Origin: Streptomyces sp. NBC_01454 | GTDB taxonomy: Bacteria; Actinomycetota; Actinomycetes; Streptomycetales; Streptomycetaceae | Length of the DNA stretch: 64,000 nucleotides | Assembly (NCBI RefSeq): GCF_036227565.1 | Contig: NZ_CP109460.1 | Coordinates: 7,192,001 to 7,256,000, forward strand | Reading direction: 5' to 3' | In this document: piece after piece, positions 9,672 to 19,108 of the stretch | How the letters are laid out: every line of letters starts with the position of its first letter | How positions within the stretch are numbered: position 1 is the stretch's first letter | Made by a program: the position numbers and the translations under genes | The notes under the pieces: model-generated | Told to the model about the DNA's origin: nothing | The model's database searches: none | The model's input: only the letters and a program-made list of their open reading frames with translations

Positions 9672-10172
9672 ATGTCCTTCCTCCGCCGCCGCAGCGCAGC
9701 CACGCCCGCCGGGCCTGACTTCGACGTCCTCGCCATGGACCCCGGGGACTGGCCGGGCAATCTCGGGGCCGGCCTGCTGCCCGCCCCGGACGGCACGTGC
9801 CAGGGCGTCTTCCTCCGCTACGACCTGTTCGGCGGCCGCGGCCCCGCGATGATCATCGGCAATCTGCCGGAGGGCTCCCCGGCCCGCGAGCTGGCGGACG
9901 ACCAGGTGCCCTTCGAGGTGGCACAGCTGCTCGCGGCGCTCGGCAACGACGAGCCGGTGACGGTCGTCGAGAGCGAGGACACCCCCGTGATGCACGAGGA
10001 CAACCTGCTGATCGTCAAGCGCATCAAGTGCTCCGAGAGCCGGATCTCCTGCGCCCAGTTCGACCGCAGCGACGGGGTGCTGGTCACCATCGCCAGCTGG
10101 GACCGGCCGATCACCGACGACCTCTACGCCCTGCTCAAGCCGCTGCCGGCGGAGCTCTTCCAGCAGGGCTGA
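9672..10172 (+). CDS. Conserved hypothetical protein
   Basis: A 166-aa acidic, soluble protein starting MSFLRRRSAATPAG. It has no transmembrane segment, signal peptide or recognised catalytic motif. The body alternates short strands and helices: VFLRYDLFGGRGPAMIIGN, then VAQLLAALGNDEPVTVV and VLVTIASWDRPITDDLYALL. The codon pattern is typical of a real Streptomyces gene. It ends just before a strong bidirectional hairpin shared with the convergent amidase gene. Function unknown. Confidence 0.75.
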   Translation: MSFLRRRSAATPAGPDFDVLAMDPGDWPGNLGAGLLPAPDGTCQGVFLRYDLFGGRGPAMIIGNLPEGSPARELADDQVPFEVAQLLAALGNDEPVTVVESEDTPVMHEDNLLIVKRIKCSESRISCAQFDRSDGVLVTIASWDRPITDDLYALLKPLPAELFQQG

Positions 10173-10201
10173 CCTCCCGGCGCAGTACCGGAATGGACAT
10201 G

Positions 10202-10240
10202 CTCGCGCCCGGTGGACGGAATCCGTCCACCGGGCGCGAG
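10202..10240. terminator. Bidirectional hairpin terminator
   Basis: Perfect 18-bp inverted repeat (CTCGCGCCCGGTGGACGG and its complement) with a 3-nt loop, lying between two convergent genes. It can terminate transcription from both. Confidence 0.8.
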
Positions 10241-10298
10241 GCGTTCACCCGGCCGGCGCCGGGCCGGCGCGGGGCCGGCGTGGCGCCGGGGGTACCGC

Positions 10299-12302
10299 CT
10301 AGGACCCCGAGCGACGCACGTCCACGTCGGCCGCCCGTACATAGCCGACCCGGTGCCCGAGCTGGATCTCGTAGTAGACGTCCTCGCCGCGCACGATCGC
10401 GTGCTTGGACAGGTCGAAGGTCGGGGCGTAGAAGTAGTCGCCCCTCATCCGGCCCCCGACGGCGTACTCCTGGCCGGCGCCGAGCTTGTACGGCAGCGGG
10501 GAGACCGCCTGGTACGGCACCCCGGCCGGATAGGCCTCCTTCTCCGGGTAGGCGCGGCCGTAGACCGGGATCTCCGCGCGGCCCTCCTTCGGCGTCGCGA
10601 CCAGCCCCTTCGCGTTCACCGCCACCCGGTGGCCGTGCGGATTGCGGAACCACGCCCGCTGCCCGAGGTACCAGATCGCCGTCCAGTCACCGTCCCGGTC
10701 CGCCACCGCGAACTGCTGGCCCGTCGAGGCACGGGCGGCGGTGTCGTTCACCCCGGTCGTCGAGTCACTGCCGTCCGGGTGCAGCCCGATGTCCCTGACC
10801 AGCGGTGCGCTCCCGCTCGGCGCGGTGTGCAGCCGGACCGCCGTGGAGCCGTGCGGGTCACAGGCGTCCCCGGGCTTCTCGCAGCCCGTGTAGGCGGGCT
10901 GGTTCCGGTCGTAGTCGGGGCGGATGGTGACCAGCCCGCCCCGCGCGCCCGCGGTCGCCCGGAACGGCTTGCCCAGCAGGGTGAAGTAGTGCGCCCAGTC
11001 CCAGTACGGTCCGGGGTCGGTGTGCATGCCCGGGATCGTGGCCGTGGTCGTACCGGGCACATTGTCGTGGCCCAGGATGTGCTGACGGTCGAGCGGCACG
11101 TCGTACTTGCGGCTCAGATACTTCACCAGACGGGCCGAGGCGCGGTACATCGCCTCCGTGTACCAGGCGTCCGGTGCGGCGAGGAAGCCCTCGTGCTCGA
11201 TCCCGACGGAGTGCGAGTTGATGTACCAGTTGCCCGCGTGCCAGGCGACGTCCTTGGTCGGCACATGCTGGGCGATCAGCCCGTCCGAGGAGCGGATCGT
11301 GTAGTTCCACGACACATAGGCCGGGTCCTTGATCAGCTTCAGGGTGGTCTCCCAGGACCCCTCGGTGTCATGGATGACGATGGTGCTGACCCGCTGGTCC
11401 TCGGGACGGTCCGCCTTGTCGTGGTTGCCGTAGTCGCCGTCGCCGAACTCCTCGTACGGCGCGGGCACCGACTCACAGGCGACGGTCCAGGGGCACTCCA
11501 GCTTGCGGGCGGCGGCTGCCGCGGCGCCCCGGTCGGCCGGCCAGGCGAGACGTTTCTGCTGTGCGGCATCGGGGGTCAGCCCCGGCGAGGCGGCCAGCGT
11601 GACCCGCTGCCCCGCGTCGGTCGTGCGGGACTGGCCGTGGCGCATCACCTCGTACACCTCGTCCGCGAAGGCCCTGCCGGCGCGGGCATCGTCCTGGCTG
11701 CCGTAGCGCGCCACGGCCGTGTACCACCGGGCCGGATCGGCGGACGCGGACTGCCCCCGCTCGTGCTGCGCGGCGGCGAGCAGCGCCGCCCCGCCGAGCA
11801 CGTTCGCCGCGGGATCGGTCCGCAGCTTCTCCGCGGGCAGCCCGGTCAGCTCGGCGGCCGTCGCCAAGGTGCGCAGCCGGGCGGGGAGTTCGGCGGGCAG
11901 CGCGGCCCGCCGAGCCGGGGCGGCCGGCCTCTTGTGCGGCCGGGCGTCGTCGCCGCGCGCGTCCTCCTCGCCCGTGCTGAACTCCGGCGTCCGGGCCAGC
12001 GCCGTGCGGGCGTCGGTCAGATGCATCGGGCCGTAGCCCCCGGAGACGCTGGGCGCGCCGCCGTGGCCGTCCCAGCGCGACTCCAGGTAGGAGACGCCGA
12101 GCAGCACACTGCGCGGCACGTGGAAGCGGGCGGCGGCATCCGTGAACGCCTGCTGCAGCCCGTCCGTCCGGGGCTGTCCGGCACTGGCGGACGGCGTTCC
12201 CGAGAGCGGCAGCAGCAGCACCGCCGCCGCGACGGCGGTGGCGGATCTGCGCAGGGCGGGGCGGTGGAATCTCTTCTCGTCTTCCGGGGCGGATCCTCGC
12301 AA
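10299..12302 (-). CDS. Secreted N-acetylmuramoyl-L-alanine amidase with lysozyme-like N-domain
   Basis: A 667-aa exported peptidoglycan hydrolase. It starts at TTG, five bases after a perfect GAGGAGG, and an Arg-rich signal peptide follows (hydrophobic core about residues 22-34, cleavage after ASAG). Residues 50-97 resemble a transglycosylase/SLT domain: VLLGVSYLESRW with the Glu at 74, then GGYGPMHL. The Amidase_2 domain begins about residue 305 with TIVIHDTEGSW (Zn ligand H311), continues through HSVGIEHEGF and LGHDNVPG, and ends with MHTDPGPYWDW. The C-terminus has SH3-like strands (AIWYLGQRAWF). It probably cleaves the stem peptide from muramic acid in cell-wall turnover. Transcription stops at the hairpin at 10202. 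Confidence 0.88.
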   Translation of the reverse strand: MRGSAPEDEKRFHRPALRRSATAVAAAVLLLPLSGTPSASAGQPRTDGLQQAFTDAAARFHVPRSVLLGVSYLESRWDGHGGAPSVSGGYGPMHLTDARTALARTPEFSTGEEDARGDDARPHKRPAAPARRAALPAELPARLRTLATAAELTGLPAEKLRTDPAANVLGGAALLAAAQHERGQSASADPARWYTAVARYGSQDDARAGRAFADEVYEVMRHGQSRTTDAGQRVTLAASPGLTPDAAQQKRLAWPADRGAAAAAARKLECPWTVACESVPAPYEEFGDGDYGNHDKADRPEDQRVSTIVIHDTEGSWETTLKLIKDPAYVSWNYTIRSSDGLIAQHVPTKDVAWHAGNWYINSHSVGIEHEGFLAAPDAWYTEAMYRASARLVKYLSRKYDVPLDRQHILGHDNVPGTTTATIPGMHTDPGPYWDWAHYFTLLGKPFRATAGARGGLVTIRPDYDRNQPAYTGCEKPGDACDPHGSTAVRLHTAPSGSAPLVRDIGLHPDGSDSTTGVNDTAARASTGQQFAVADRDGDWTAIWYLGQRAWFRNPHGHRVAVNAKGLVATPKEGRAEIPVYGRAYPEKEAYPAGVPYQAVSPLPYKLGAGQEYAVGGRMRGDYFYAPTFDLSKHAIVRGEDVYYEIQLGHRVGYVRAADVDVRRSGS

Positions 12303-12669
12303 AGCAACCTCCTCGAGCCGGCCCGAGCCGGGCGGTGTGACGGTGGGTGCGCAAACGGCCGCACGGGCGGGACCCGAGACTAGAGCCCCCCGTCGGCACA
12401 GAGCTATATGTGTGCCGACGGTCCGTCAATCACCATGCCGGGTCGGGATGTCGCATGTCAGGGCATCTCACGAGGAGTCTTCCCGGAGCCGTGCCGGGCC
12501 TGCGGGGCGTCAGTGGAATGGACCAATGACGGGGTGGGGGAAATGACGGGGTGGGGCAGGGGTACGGAGGCACGGGCGGGCCCGCCCCGCGAACGAGGCC
12601 GCGCCGGCGTTCGGGAAGTGGCGGACCGCGGGCCGGGCCGGCGGCGGGGGGCCGGGGCGGCGCATGACT
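12303..12669. other. Intergenic region upstream of the amidase gene
   Basis: Minus-strand promoter region of the amidase. A TATAGCT -10-like element lies near 12400-12415 within GCACA-N10-TGTGC. No credible gene on either strand; open frames here are GC artefacts. Confidence 0.4.
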
Positions 12670-12702
12670 GAGCGGCGCGCCCCGTGCCCGGACGCGCCGC
12701 TC
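12670..12702 (-). terminator. Hairpin downstream of phosphotransferase gene
   Basis: 10-bp perfect stem GAGCGGCGCG / CGCGCCGCTC with a 13-nt loop, the second of two hairpins following the phosphotransferase stop codon. Confidence 0.5.
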
Positions 12703-12711
12703 ATCATCCCC

Positions 12712-12783
12712 CGAGGGGGTGCCGGCACAGCCCCGTTCATCCGCCCGCGGAGCGCGCAGGTCGGGGCTGCCGGCACCCCCTCG
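12712..12783 (-). terminator. Long-stem terminator of phosphotransferase gene
   Basis: A roughly 21-bp stem (GAGGGGGTGCCGGCA...AGCCCCG against its complement, with a 2-nt bulge) enclosing about 26 nt, immediately after the stop codon. Confidence 0.6.
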
Positions 12784-12787
12784 ACGG

Positions 12788-13918
12788 TCAGCGGGTGCCG
12801 ACCGCCGCCCGTACCGCACGGCGCGCCATCTGGCAGTCGTCGTGCAACCGGCGCAGGAGCAGCCGCTGCTCCTCGCCCGCCGCGGGTGCACCGGGGTGTC
12901 CCGGGCCCGGTGCACCCGTCGGCGCGGGTTCGTGCATGGTCCGCTGGATCGCGGTCTCATAGCGCCGGATCTCGCGGGTGAGCACCAGCATCAGATTCAC
13001 CAGGAAGGCGTCCCGCGAGGCCGGGCCGGCGTTCTGGGCGAGCTGGCTGATCTGGCGGCGGGCCACCGGCGCGTCGCCGAGCACCGACCACAGCGTCGCC
13101 AGGTCGTAGCCCGGCAGATACCAGCCCGCGTTGTCCCAGTCGAGCAGCACCGGGCCGGCGGGGGACAGCAGCACGTTGTTCAGCAGCGCATCGCCGTGAC
13201 AGAACTGGCCCTGGGTGTGCGAGAGGCCGTGCAGCAGCTTCTGCAGATCGCCCAGGTCCCGGTCGGTGAGCAGCCCCAGGTCGTGGTAGCGGCCGATCCG
13301 GCCCGCGTAGTCCAGTGGGGTGTCGAACAGCCCGGCCGGCGGACGCCACAGGTTGATCCGGCAGATCGCGCCGAGCGCGGCACGGACGTCCGCGCGGGGA
13401 GGCGCTTCGGACGGGTGCCGGGTCAGGGCGGCGACCCGGCCGGGCATCCGCTCCACGATCAGCGTGCAGTTGTCGGGGTCGGCCGCCACCAGCCGCGGCA
13501 CCCGAACCGGCGGACGATGCCGGACGAATGCGCGGTATGCGCTTATTTCCTGCCGGAAGCGTTCCGCCCAGGCGGGGGATTGGTCCAGTAAGCACTTGGC
13601 CACCGCGGTCATCCGGCCCGTGGTGCCCACCAGAAGGACGGATTTGCCGCTCCGGCGCAGCACCTGCACCGGGTTGAACTCCGGGCAGATCCGGTGCACC
13701 GAGGCGACGGCGGCGCGCAGCTGGGCACCCTGGGGGCCGGACAGGTCGAGCCGACCGCTGAGCGGCTGGGTGCCCGTGCCGTGCGCCCGCCGGGTCCGGC
13801 CGCCGGGGAGGCCGGTGACCGCCCCCGCGGAAGGCGCGGGGTCGAGATACGGCCCGCTTCCGGTGGGGTGCGGACGGTGCGGCCGGGGGGCGGTCACGGC
13901 GGACGATGCTGCATACAT
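12788..13918 (-). CDS. Aminoglycoside-phosphotransferase-fold kinase
   Basis: A 376-aa protein of the APH/choline kinase-like fold. The ATP-lobe strand reads [18 protein letters not shown]. The catalytic loop [11 protein letters not shown] gives the HxDxxxxN Brenner motif, and [20 protein letters not shown] supplies the metal-binding Asp. ATG at 13918 (MYAASSAV) is chosen; the open frame extends 40 codons further with no similarity and no ribosome site. Streptomyces carry many such kinases of unknown substrate, including self-resistance enzymes. It is monocistronic, divergent from the NsdA-like regulator. Substrate undetermined. Confidence 0.8.
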   Translation of the reverse strand: MYAASSAVTAPRPHRPHPTGSGPYLDPAPSAGAVTGLPGGRTRRAHGTGTQPLSGRLDLSGPQGAQLRAAVASVHRICPEFNPVQVLRRSGKSVLLVGTTGRMTAVAKCLLDQSPAWAERFRQEISAYRAFVRHRPPVRVPRLVAADPDNCTLIVERMPGRVAALTRHPSEAPPRADVRAALGAICRINLWRPPAGLFDTPLDYAGRIGRYHDLGLLTDRDLGDLQKLLHGLSHTQGQFCHGDALLNNVLLSPAGPVLLDWDNAGWYLPGYDLATLWSVLGDAPVARRQISQLAQNAGPASRDAFLVNLMLVLTREIRRYETAIQRTMHEPAPTGAPGPGHPGAPAAGEEQRLLLRRLHDDCQMARRAVRAAVGTR

Positions 13919-14117
13919 GGGTGAAACAGATCCCTTCGTGCGCCGGCGAGTTGCATACGCTCCCCGGCCCGGTGGTGGGAACCCGTGAACGGGCCCCGTG
14001 CAGGAGGCCGATCCAGGGTCCCTGTGCAGGGCGCGCACCCTGGGGAATGCGGTCCCGCCACCAGGCCGGGGGCGGCACGTCTACAGAACACGCGGCTGCG
14101 GGTGGCAGACCATCTGG

Positions 14118-14142
14118 CGCACCCTGGCGAACCCTGGCGAAT
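14118..14142. repeat. Direct repeat CCCTGGCGAA upstream of regulator
   Basis: Two adjacent copies of (A)CCCTGGCGAA, with related GCACCCTGGGGAATG about 80 bp upstream, 60-170 bp before the NsdA-like start. Possible regulator-binding repeats. Confidence 0.3.
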
Positions 14143-14203
14143 GCCCACAGCCCCTGTCACCGGCCGTTACTGTCAACTCAGTCGAGGAACCTGGGGGCTT
14201 GAC

Positions 14204-15730
14204 GTGGACAGGCAGCCGAACACCCGTCTCGCGGATCTTTTCGGTCTGGCCGGCTGGTCCAAAGGCGAGCTGGCGAGACTGGTCAACCGGCACGCGGCGG
14301 CCATGGGCCATCCGCAGCTGGCGACCGACACCTCGCGAGTGCGGCGCTGGATCGACATGGGGGAGACCCCGCGCGATCCGGTGCCCAAGGTTCTGGCTTC
14401 CCTGTTCACCGAGCGCCTCGGCCGTGTCGTAACCATCGAGGACCTCGGGTTCGCAAGAACGGGTCGCTCGGGGAAGCGGCAGACCCTGGACGGTCTGCCG
14501 TGGGCTCCCGAACGGACCGCTGCGGTCCTCACGGAATTCACGGGAATGGACCTCATGCTCAACCGACGCGGCTTGGTGGGTGCGGGCGCCGCACTCGCCG
14601 CGGGCTCCGCACTCACCGGCGCCATGTACGACTGGCTGCACACCGACCCGGCCCCCGCCGGCGCACGCCACCCCCATCCGTTCGCTTCCGAATCCGCCGA
14701 CGACCTCGACCAGATCGGCCTCGACCGCTACGAGGCGGCCCCCGTGGGCTCCCAGGAGATCGACGCGCTGGAGCGCTCGGTCGAGGTGTTCCGCGCCTGG
14801 GACGCGGCCCGTGGCGGCGGACTGCAGCGCAAGGCCGTGGTGGGCCAGCTCAACGAGGTCGGCGGGATGCTCGCCTACCGCCACCCCGACCATCTGCAGC
14901 GCCGGTTGTGGGGAGTGGCCGCCAATCTGGCGGTGCTGGCCGGCTGGATGTCCCATGACGTGGGTCTGGAGCCCACCGCCCAGAAGTACTTCATCATCGC
15001 GGCGCATGCGGCGCGCGAGGGCGGCGACCGCCCGCGCGCCGGTGAGGCACTCTCCCGCGCCGCCCGTCAGATGGTCCATCTGGGCCGCCCCGACGACGCG
15101 CTGGACCTGATGAAGCTGGCCAAGTCCGGCTCCGGCGAGGAGAACCTGCCCCGCACGCGCGCCATGCTGCACACCATCGAGGCCTGGGCGCAGGCGTCCA
15201 AGGGCCAGGGCCAGGCGATGCGGCGCACCCTGGGCGAGGCGGAGGAGCTGTTCGTCTCGGACAAGGGCGATGTGCCGCCGCCGTGCTGGATGCAGATGTT
15301 CGACGAGGCCGATCTGCACGGCATGCAGGCCCTGGCATTCCGTACCCTCGCCGACCACGACCCCTCCGCCGCCAGGATCGCCCAGCACCATGCCAAGCAG
15401 GCACTACAGCTGCGGGAGAACGGCCGTCAGCGGTCCCAGATCTTCGACTACATCTCGATGGCCTCGGCCTGCTTCCTCGGCGACGACCCCGAGCAGGCCG
15501 ACCGTTACGCCAGGCTGGCGCTGGTCTCCATCGGGGAGAACTCCTCCCATCGCACCTGGGACCGGCTGCGTGAGATGTTCCGGCTCACCGGGCAGTATGC
15601 GAATTTCGCCAAGATCCAGGACCTGCGTGAGGAGATCCAGCATGTCCTGCCGAAGGCGAAGCCGAAGACCAAGGGGTCGGGCCTGGGCCCGGGAATCGGC
15701 ACGGGCCTCGGGGGGAACTTCTCGGCCTGA
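14204..15730 (+). CDS. NsdA/NsdB-like HTH-TPR regulator
   Basis: A 508-aa Streptomyces-type developmental regulator. The N-terminus (about 10-90) is an HTH-like domain, FGLAGWSKGELARLVNRHA followed by TDTSRVRRWIDMGETPRDPV and EDLG. This is the signature of NsdA/NsdB proteins, which repress morphological differentiation and antibiotic production in S. coelicolor. Around 125-148 lies RRGLVGAGAALAAGSAL, a hydrophobic twin-Arg-like stretch. Residues 190-490 are TPR-like helical repeats, and the C-terminus is Lys/Gly-rich. The start is GTG at 14204, the frame entering directly after GGGGGC. It is probably a paralogue and not nsdA itself; no neighbouring gene identifies its target. Confidence 0.75.
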   Translation: MDRQPNTRLADLFGLAGWSKGELARLVNRHAAAMGHPQLATDTSRVRRWIDMGETPRDPVPKVLASLFTERLGRVVTIEDLGFARTGRSGKRQTLDGLPWAPERTAAVLTEFTGMDLMLNRRGLVGAGAALAAGSALTGAMYDWLHTDPAPAGARHPHPFASESADDLDQIGLDRYEAAPVGSQEIDALERSVEVFRAWDAARGGGLQRKAVVGQLNEVGGMLAYRHPDHLQRRLWGVAANLAVLAGWMSHDVGLEPTAQKYFIIAAHAAREGGDRPRAGEALSRAARQMVHLGRPDDALDLMKLAKSGSGEENLPRTRAMLHTIEAWAQASKGQGQAMRRTLGEAEELFVSDKGDVPPPCWMQMFDEADLHGMQALAFRTLADHDPSAARIAQHHAKQALQLRENGRQRSQIFDYISMASACFLGDDPEQADRYARLALVSIGENSSHRTWDRLREMFRLTGQYANFAKIQDLREEIQHVLPKAKPKTKGSGLGPGIGTGLGGNFSA

Positions 15731-15906
15731 GACGGAAAATGCCCACACGCATCACGCCGCGTCATCCGTGTCGAGGGGTGACACGACGGACGACGGAGCG
15801 TGCTCCGCCCCGCCGTCCCCGCTGTCCAGGTCTCACCCGCCCATCGATGCCTCCGGGGCGGCCGGCGAACGATCCGCCGGACCGTCCTCAGCCGGTGGGG
15901 TGTGCG

Positions 15907-17373
15907 TCAGTCGCCGACCCTGGCGATCAGCACACACGCGTCGTCCTCGCGCTCGGTGCTGCCGAACTCCTCGACGACGATGCGGACGCTGTCCTGCGCA
16001 CTGCGCGCCGCGGCGAACCGCGGCGCCAGGGCGAGCAGCCGCTCGGCACCCTCATGGGCGGCCTCCCCGCCCTGTGCACGGCGCGGTACGAGACCGTCGG
16101 TGTGCAGTACGAGCAGGTCACCGGGCTCCAGTTGCTCGGTGTGCTGGGCGTAGGCCGCACCCGAGGTCGCCCCGAGGAGCACGCCGTCGGGCGGGTCCAG
16201 CGCACGCCCCGTGCCGCGACGGAACAACAGCGGTGCGGGGTGGCCGGCCTGGGCCCACTCCAGGGTGCGGCTAGCGGGGTCGAACCAGCCGCACACCGCG
16301 CTGCCGAGGGCCGGCTGGGCGGCGCTGTCCAGCAGTTGGTTGAGGAGGCCCATCAGGGGACCCGGCCGGTGTCCGGCGACCGCCATCCCGCGCAGCGCAC
16401 CGAGCACCATCGCCATCCCGGAGGTGGCGGTGACGCCGTGCCCGGTGAGATCGCCGACGCTCAACAGCGTCTCCCCGTCAGGGAGTTGCAGTGCGTCGTA
16501 CCAGCCTCCGCCGATCAGGGCGCGGGTGCCGGACGGCAGATAGCGCCCGGCGAGATCGAGGGCGATCGGACCGCCCTGCGGGAACCGCAGGGAGCCGCGC
16601 CACGGTGGCAGCACGGCTTCCTGCAGCTCGACCGCAAGCCGGTGCTCGGTCTGCGCGATCCGCCGCTCGCGGTGCAGCGAGTCACGGGTCTCGCGTACCG
16701 CCTGCTGGCTTCGGCGCAGCTCGCTGACGTCCCGCAGCACGGCCCACATGCAGGCGGTACAGCCGTCGGCGTCGAGCACCGGCTCGCCCACCATGTGCAC
16801 CGTGCGCAGACTGCCGTCCGGCCGCACGATGCGGAATTCGCCGTCGATCGGCCGGCCGTCCACCAGACAGTCGGTGACCATCGCGGCCAGGCCCTCCTGG
16901 TCCTCGGCGTGCACCAGGGAGGGCAGCTCGTCGAGGGTGAGCGGGCCGTCGGACGGTGCCCTGCCGAACATCGCGAACAGCTCGTCGGACCAGCTGACCT
17001 CGTCGGTGAGCAGATTCCACTCGGCGCTGCCCACCCGGCGCAGCAGTGCGCCGCGCTCGTGGGGCGCGGGCTCCGGCGGGGCGGCCGGCGGCGCGGCCTC
17101 CGGGGCGCTGTCGTCGTCGCTCTCGGCGGGCAGGCCCTCTCTCAGCTGGTCGAGATGGCCCCCGAGGTCGTCGAGGTGGTGCGCGGCGAGATCGCACAGC
17201 GCCCGCTGCCAGCGCAGCTGCGGGTCGGGGGCGAGGCCGGTATCCACCGCGGACTCCCGGCGCACCGCGTCGAGACCACCGCGCAGGCGGCGGGCCTGCG
17301 TGATGAGTGCCTCGACCGCGTCGCGCTCGGGGGGCCGGTCTGCTGAGTGATCCGCGAAGAGAGGGGACGGCAT
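15907..17373 (-). CDS. PAS-domain PP2C/SpoIIE-type serine phosphatase
   Basis: A 488-aa protein starting MPSPLFADHSAD with CGGAG upstream. Residues about 15-95 are helical, 125-225 form a PAS domain (SAEWNLLTDEVSWSDELF ... VRPDGSLRTVHMVGEP), and a short coil leads to the SpoIIE phosphatase (about 265-488). These proteins dephosphorylate anti-sigma antagonists. Conserved acids remain in LLSVGDLTGHG, VLHTDGLVPRR and REDDACVLI, but the usual GGDWYD is GGGWYD here, losing one metal ligand. Activity may be weakened or altered. It is divergent from the HEAT-like gene. No anti-sigma or antagonist gene is adjacent. Confidence 0.85.
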   Translation of the reverse strand: MPSPLFADHSADRPPERDAVEALITQARRLRGGLDAVRRESAVDTGLAPDPQLRWQRALCDLAAHHLDDLGGHLDQLREGLPAESDDDSAPEAAPPAAPPEPAPHERGALLRRVGSAEWNLLTDEVSWSDELFAMFGRAPSDGPLTLDELPSLVHAEDQEGLAAMVTDCLVDGRPIDGEFRIVRPDGSLRTVHMVGEPVLDADGCTACMWAVLRDVSELRRSQQAVRETRDSLHRERRIAQTEHRLAVELQEAVLPPWRGSLRFPQGGPIALDLAGRYLPSGTRALIGGGWYDALQLPDGETLLSVGDLTGHGVTATSGMAMVLGALRGMAVAGHRPGPLMGLLNQLLDSAAQPALGSAVCGWFDPASRTLEWAQAGHPAPLLFRRGTGRALDPPDGVLLGATSGAAYAQHTEQLEPGDLLVLHTDGLVPRRAQGGEAAHEGAERLLALAPRFAAARSAQDSVRIVVEEFGSTEREDDACVLIARVGD

Positions 17374-17683
17374 GACGTACTCCGTGATCAGGCGGCGCCG
17401 GGCTGAAGGGCCGGTAACGACTGTTGCACAGGCAGCGACCGTCTGTAAGGGATTTGGCACTACCCGATACGGTGGTGCACCTGGCATATGCCCCCGGCTT
17501 TTCGGGGCAACCTCGGGGCGAATCGGCGGAATGGCGGCTTCCAGGCTAGGCTTCGGCCGCCGTACAGCAGGCGTTCCCCCGATCCATGGTGGGAACGACG
17601 CATACGGCCCGTGGTCACCGGCAAGAATGCCGGTCAGCGGAAATCCCGTTGCCAGCCTGCCCCCCGCACCGGATGCTGACCTC
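17374..17683. other. Divergent promoter region, 310 bp
   Basis: Separates the phosphatase and HEAT-like genes. It contains a short hairpin (CCCCGGCTTTTCGGGG, about 17490-17507). No gene supported: the open frame running rightward here is an upstream extension of the HEAT-like gene without family-like sequence. Confidence 0.4.
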
Positions 17684-19108
17684 ATGTTCGATCCAGACAT
17701 AGCGCCCAGTGGCACCCTGCTCGGCCTCCTGCAGCGAGGCCGCGGCGACGGGACCCTGCATGCCCTCGCGGCGCCGCGGGCCGAGGCGCTCGCGGCACTC
17801 AACGACAGCGTGCTGCGCGACCCCCGCCGTGACTGGCAGGTCGAGAACCGCTCGCTCTACTACGCGCGCCTCTACATGCAGCTCGACGGCGGGCTCGAGG
17901 AGATCGAACGCCACCTCTTCCACCCCGACGACCTCGTCGACACCGGCGAGGAGCGCACCGGCCTGGCCCTCGCGGTCCTCGGCCACCTCGCCGCGTACGG
18001 CCGGGACGCCGCCCGGCTGCTGCTGCGCAGCTATGCCGCCGCCGGCAGCAACTGGCGCTGGGCCCTGGACGAGCTCGCGCTGCGTGACGACGACGCCGGG
18101 CTGATGACCCTCGCCCCCGCCGTCCTCGCCCGCTTCCCCGGGACCGAGGAGGGCGAGGCCGAACTGGCCGCCGCGGTCCGTGACGCCTTCGAGCCCCGGC
18201 CCTGGCGGCTGTGGGCCGAGGATCCCCGTTACGGTGTGCGACTGGCCGCCGCCGGGGAGCAGGGCTCCTTCGACCGCTGGCAGCGGCAGCTGCGGCCCCG
18301 CGGGCCGCGACCCGGCTGGAGCGTCACCGAGATTCTCCAGTGGGCCCAGGAAGGACTGGAGCGGGAGCCCGAGGAGCGGCGCCACCTCGCCGCCGCCCGC
18401 TGCCTGGCCGCGGTCGCCGGTCCCGAGGACCGCCCCGAGCTGTTGCGCGTCGCCCGTAGTGGACCGGACGCGGCGCGTGCCGCCGCACTCCACCACCTCG
18501 CCGAGCGCGGCGACGGCGAGGCCCTCGACCTGATCGAGGCCGCGGTCGGCTGTCCCCTCTCCTCCGAGCTGCTGGTCTCCGCCGCGCTCGCCTCGTTCGC
18601 GCGGATGCGTGGCGTGGCCGCCGTCGTGCGGGCCCGCGACTGGGCGGCGCGCGCGGACCGGCTGGGTGCCTCCGCCGCCGCGGTGCTCGCCCGCCGCGGC
18701 GGGCCGCACGACACCGAACTGGTACTGGCCGCGCTGCGCCGGACCGTCCGCGAGGAGGGCCCGGACGCGGACGCCCTGTGGGAGCTGGTCGACGGCACCG
18801 GACGGCTCGGCGTAGGCTGCGCCGCCCCCGTCCTGCGGCACATCTACCGCGAAACGTCCTCCTCCCACCTCCGCGGCCGGGCCGCCGCCGCGCTCGCCGC
18901 CACCGATCCCGGGTTCGCGGCCGGCTTCGCCGTCGAGTGCCTGTGGGACTGCGAGGAGACCACCCGGGAACTGGCCGCCCGGCACGCCGCCACCGGCGAC
19001 GACCGGGTCGTCGAACAGCTCCGCCGGCTCGCCGCCGACCCGGCCGAGGAGGCCGAGGTACAGACGGCGGTGCGCAGCCGGTTCGGGCCGGACGCCTCCG
19101 CGGTGTGA
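17684..19108 (+). CDS. HEAT-like repeat protein, hypothetical
   Basis: A 474-aa Ala/Arg/Leu-rich soluble protein with repeated helix pairs of the HEAT/Armadillo type, for example EERRHLAAARCLAAVAG, then DAARAAALHHLAERGDGEAL and HLRGRAAAALAATDP. ATG at 17684 (MFDPDIAPSGTLLG) is preferred because the preceding 104 open codons are low in family-like features. No catalytic motif is seen. HEAT proteins are scaffolds or phycobilisome-lyase-like enzymes; here a scaffold is the most that can be inferred. The convergent gene-free tail at 19115-19150 can form an 8-bp GTGCGGCC stem. Confidence 0.75.
   Translation: MFDPDIAPSGTLLGLLQRGRGDGTLHALAAPRAEALAALNDSVLRDPRRDWQVENRSLYYARLYMQLDGGLEEIERHLFHPDDLVDTGEERTGLALAVLGHLAAYGRDAARLLLRSYAAAGSNWRWALDELALRDDDAGLMTLAPAVLARFPGTEEGEAELAAAVRDAFEPRPWRLWAEDPRYGVRLAAAGEQGSFDRWQRQLRPRGPRPGWSVTEILQWAQEGLEREPEERRHLAAARCLAAVAGPEDRPELLRVARSGPDAARAAALHHLAERGDGEALDLIEAAVGCPLSSELLVSAALASFARMRGVAAVVRARDWAARADRLGASAAAVLARRGGPHDTELVLAALRRTVREEGPDADALWELVDGTGRLGVGCAAPVLRHIYRETSSSHLRGRAAAALAATDPGFAAGFAVECLWDCEETTRELAARHAATGDDRVVEQLRRLAADPAEEAEVQTAVRSRFGPDASAV

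Noticed and set aside
12303..12787. Several overlapping frames of 60-170 codons near 12.4-12.9 kb
   Set aside because: They overlap two terminator hairpins, have compositional bias only, and no ribosome sites.
17372..17683. Upstream extension of the HEAT-like gene from 17372
   Set aside because: The added 104 residues are Arg/Gly-rich without structure, overlap the divergent phosphatase promoter and start region, and lack a ribosome site.
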